The notes beneath the pieces were generated by a model that made no database searches, was not told the origin of the DNA, and saw only the letters and a program-made list of their open reading frames with translations. Source: Clostridia bacterium (GTDB taxonomy: Bacteria; Bacillota_E; SLMV01; PUMD01). Taken from it: a stretch of 6,574 bases of DNA. A program made the translations under genes and the position numbers. The stretch lies in NCBI GenBank assembly GCA_007128555.1, contig SKXF01000406.1, positions 1 to 6,574 on the forward strand. The letters run 5' to 3'. The stretch's first letter is position 1; the number at the start of each line of letters is the position of its first letter. Of the stretch, positions 6,539 through 6,574 are shown piece by piece.

Positions 6539-6574
6539 GTGTATACTGACGAGATGCGCGAGTCGATTCGGAAG
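6539..6574 (+). CDS. Start of another operon gene, cut by the window edge
   Basis: Twelve codons from a GTG start read M(V)YTDEMRESIRK and run off the right edge. The ribosome site and the 14-base gap to the previous stop support a real start; an in-frame ATG at 6554 is less well placed. Twelve residues are too few to identify a family. Because the upstream gene resembles SdhB/TfrB iron-sulfur subunits, a flavoprotein of the succinate dehydrogenase/fumarate reductase type is a reasonable guess, but that is context only. Confidence 0.55.
   Translation, partial: MYTDEMRESIRK

Overview
The window lies entirely inside one plus-strand operon of an anaerobic bacterium's electron-transfer complex. 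It contains six complete or nearly complete genes with a partial gene at each edge. There is almost no intergenic DNA: the longest gap is 15 bases, and no promoter, terminator, tRNA, rRNA, CRISPR array or mobile element is visible. The DNA is GC-rich, two genes use GTG starts, and strong purine-rich Shine-Dalgarno sequences precede most genes. Nearly every protein is packed with iron-sulfur cysteine motifs. This suggests a strict anaerobe (sulfate reducer, syntroph, acetogen or a related uncultured lineage, for example in Desulfobacterota, Chloroflexota or Firmicutes). The sequence alone does not settle the phylum.

Layout: the C-terminal part of an HdrB-like subunit (1-581); a complete HdrA-like flavin/iron-sulfur subunit (583-2589); a short MvhD/FlxD-like 2Fe-2S protein (2559-2981); a 4Fe-4S protein placed as FlxC-like (2978-3967); an AsrA/HydB-type 4Fe-4S protein placed as FlxB-like (3964-4971); an AsrB/HydG-type FAD/NAD(P) oxidoreductase placed as FlxA-like (4971-5801); a protein joining a 2Fe-2S ferredoxin domain to an HdrC-like pair of 4Fe-4S motifs (5817-6524); and the first 12 codons of another gene (6539 onward).

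How they fit together: the set matches the FlxABCD-HdrABC (Flox-Hdr) systems known from sulfate reducers and other anaerobes. In that model NAD(P)H is oxidised at FlxA, electrons pass through FlxB/FlxC and the FlxD 2Fe-2S centre to HdrA, and the HdrA flavin is thought to bifurcate them, one to ferredoxin and one to a higher-potential acceptor through HdrC/HdrB. Here the block order is reversed relative to the usual flxABCD-hdrABC order. The block is followed by an SdhB/TfrB-like iron-sulfur protein that could replace or supplement HdrC and hand electrons to a further enzyme encoded past the right edge. That last step is inference. The main points for follow-up are this extra iron-sulfur subunit and its unseen partner, an unusual cysteine cluster in the FlxC-like protein, and a perfect 10-bp hairpin inside the flxC-like gene.
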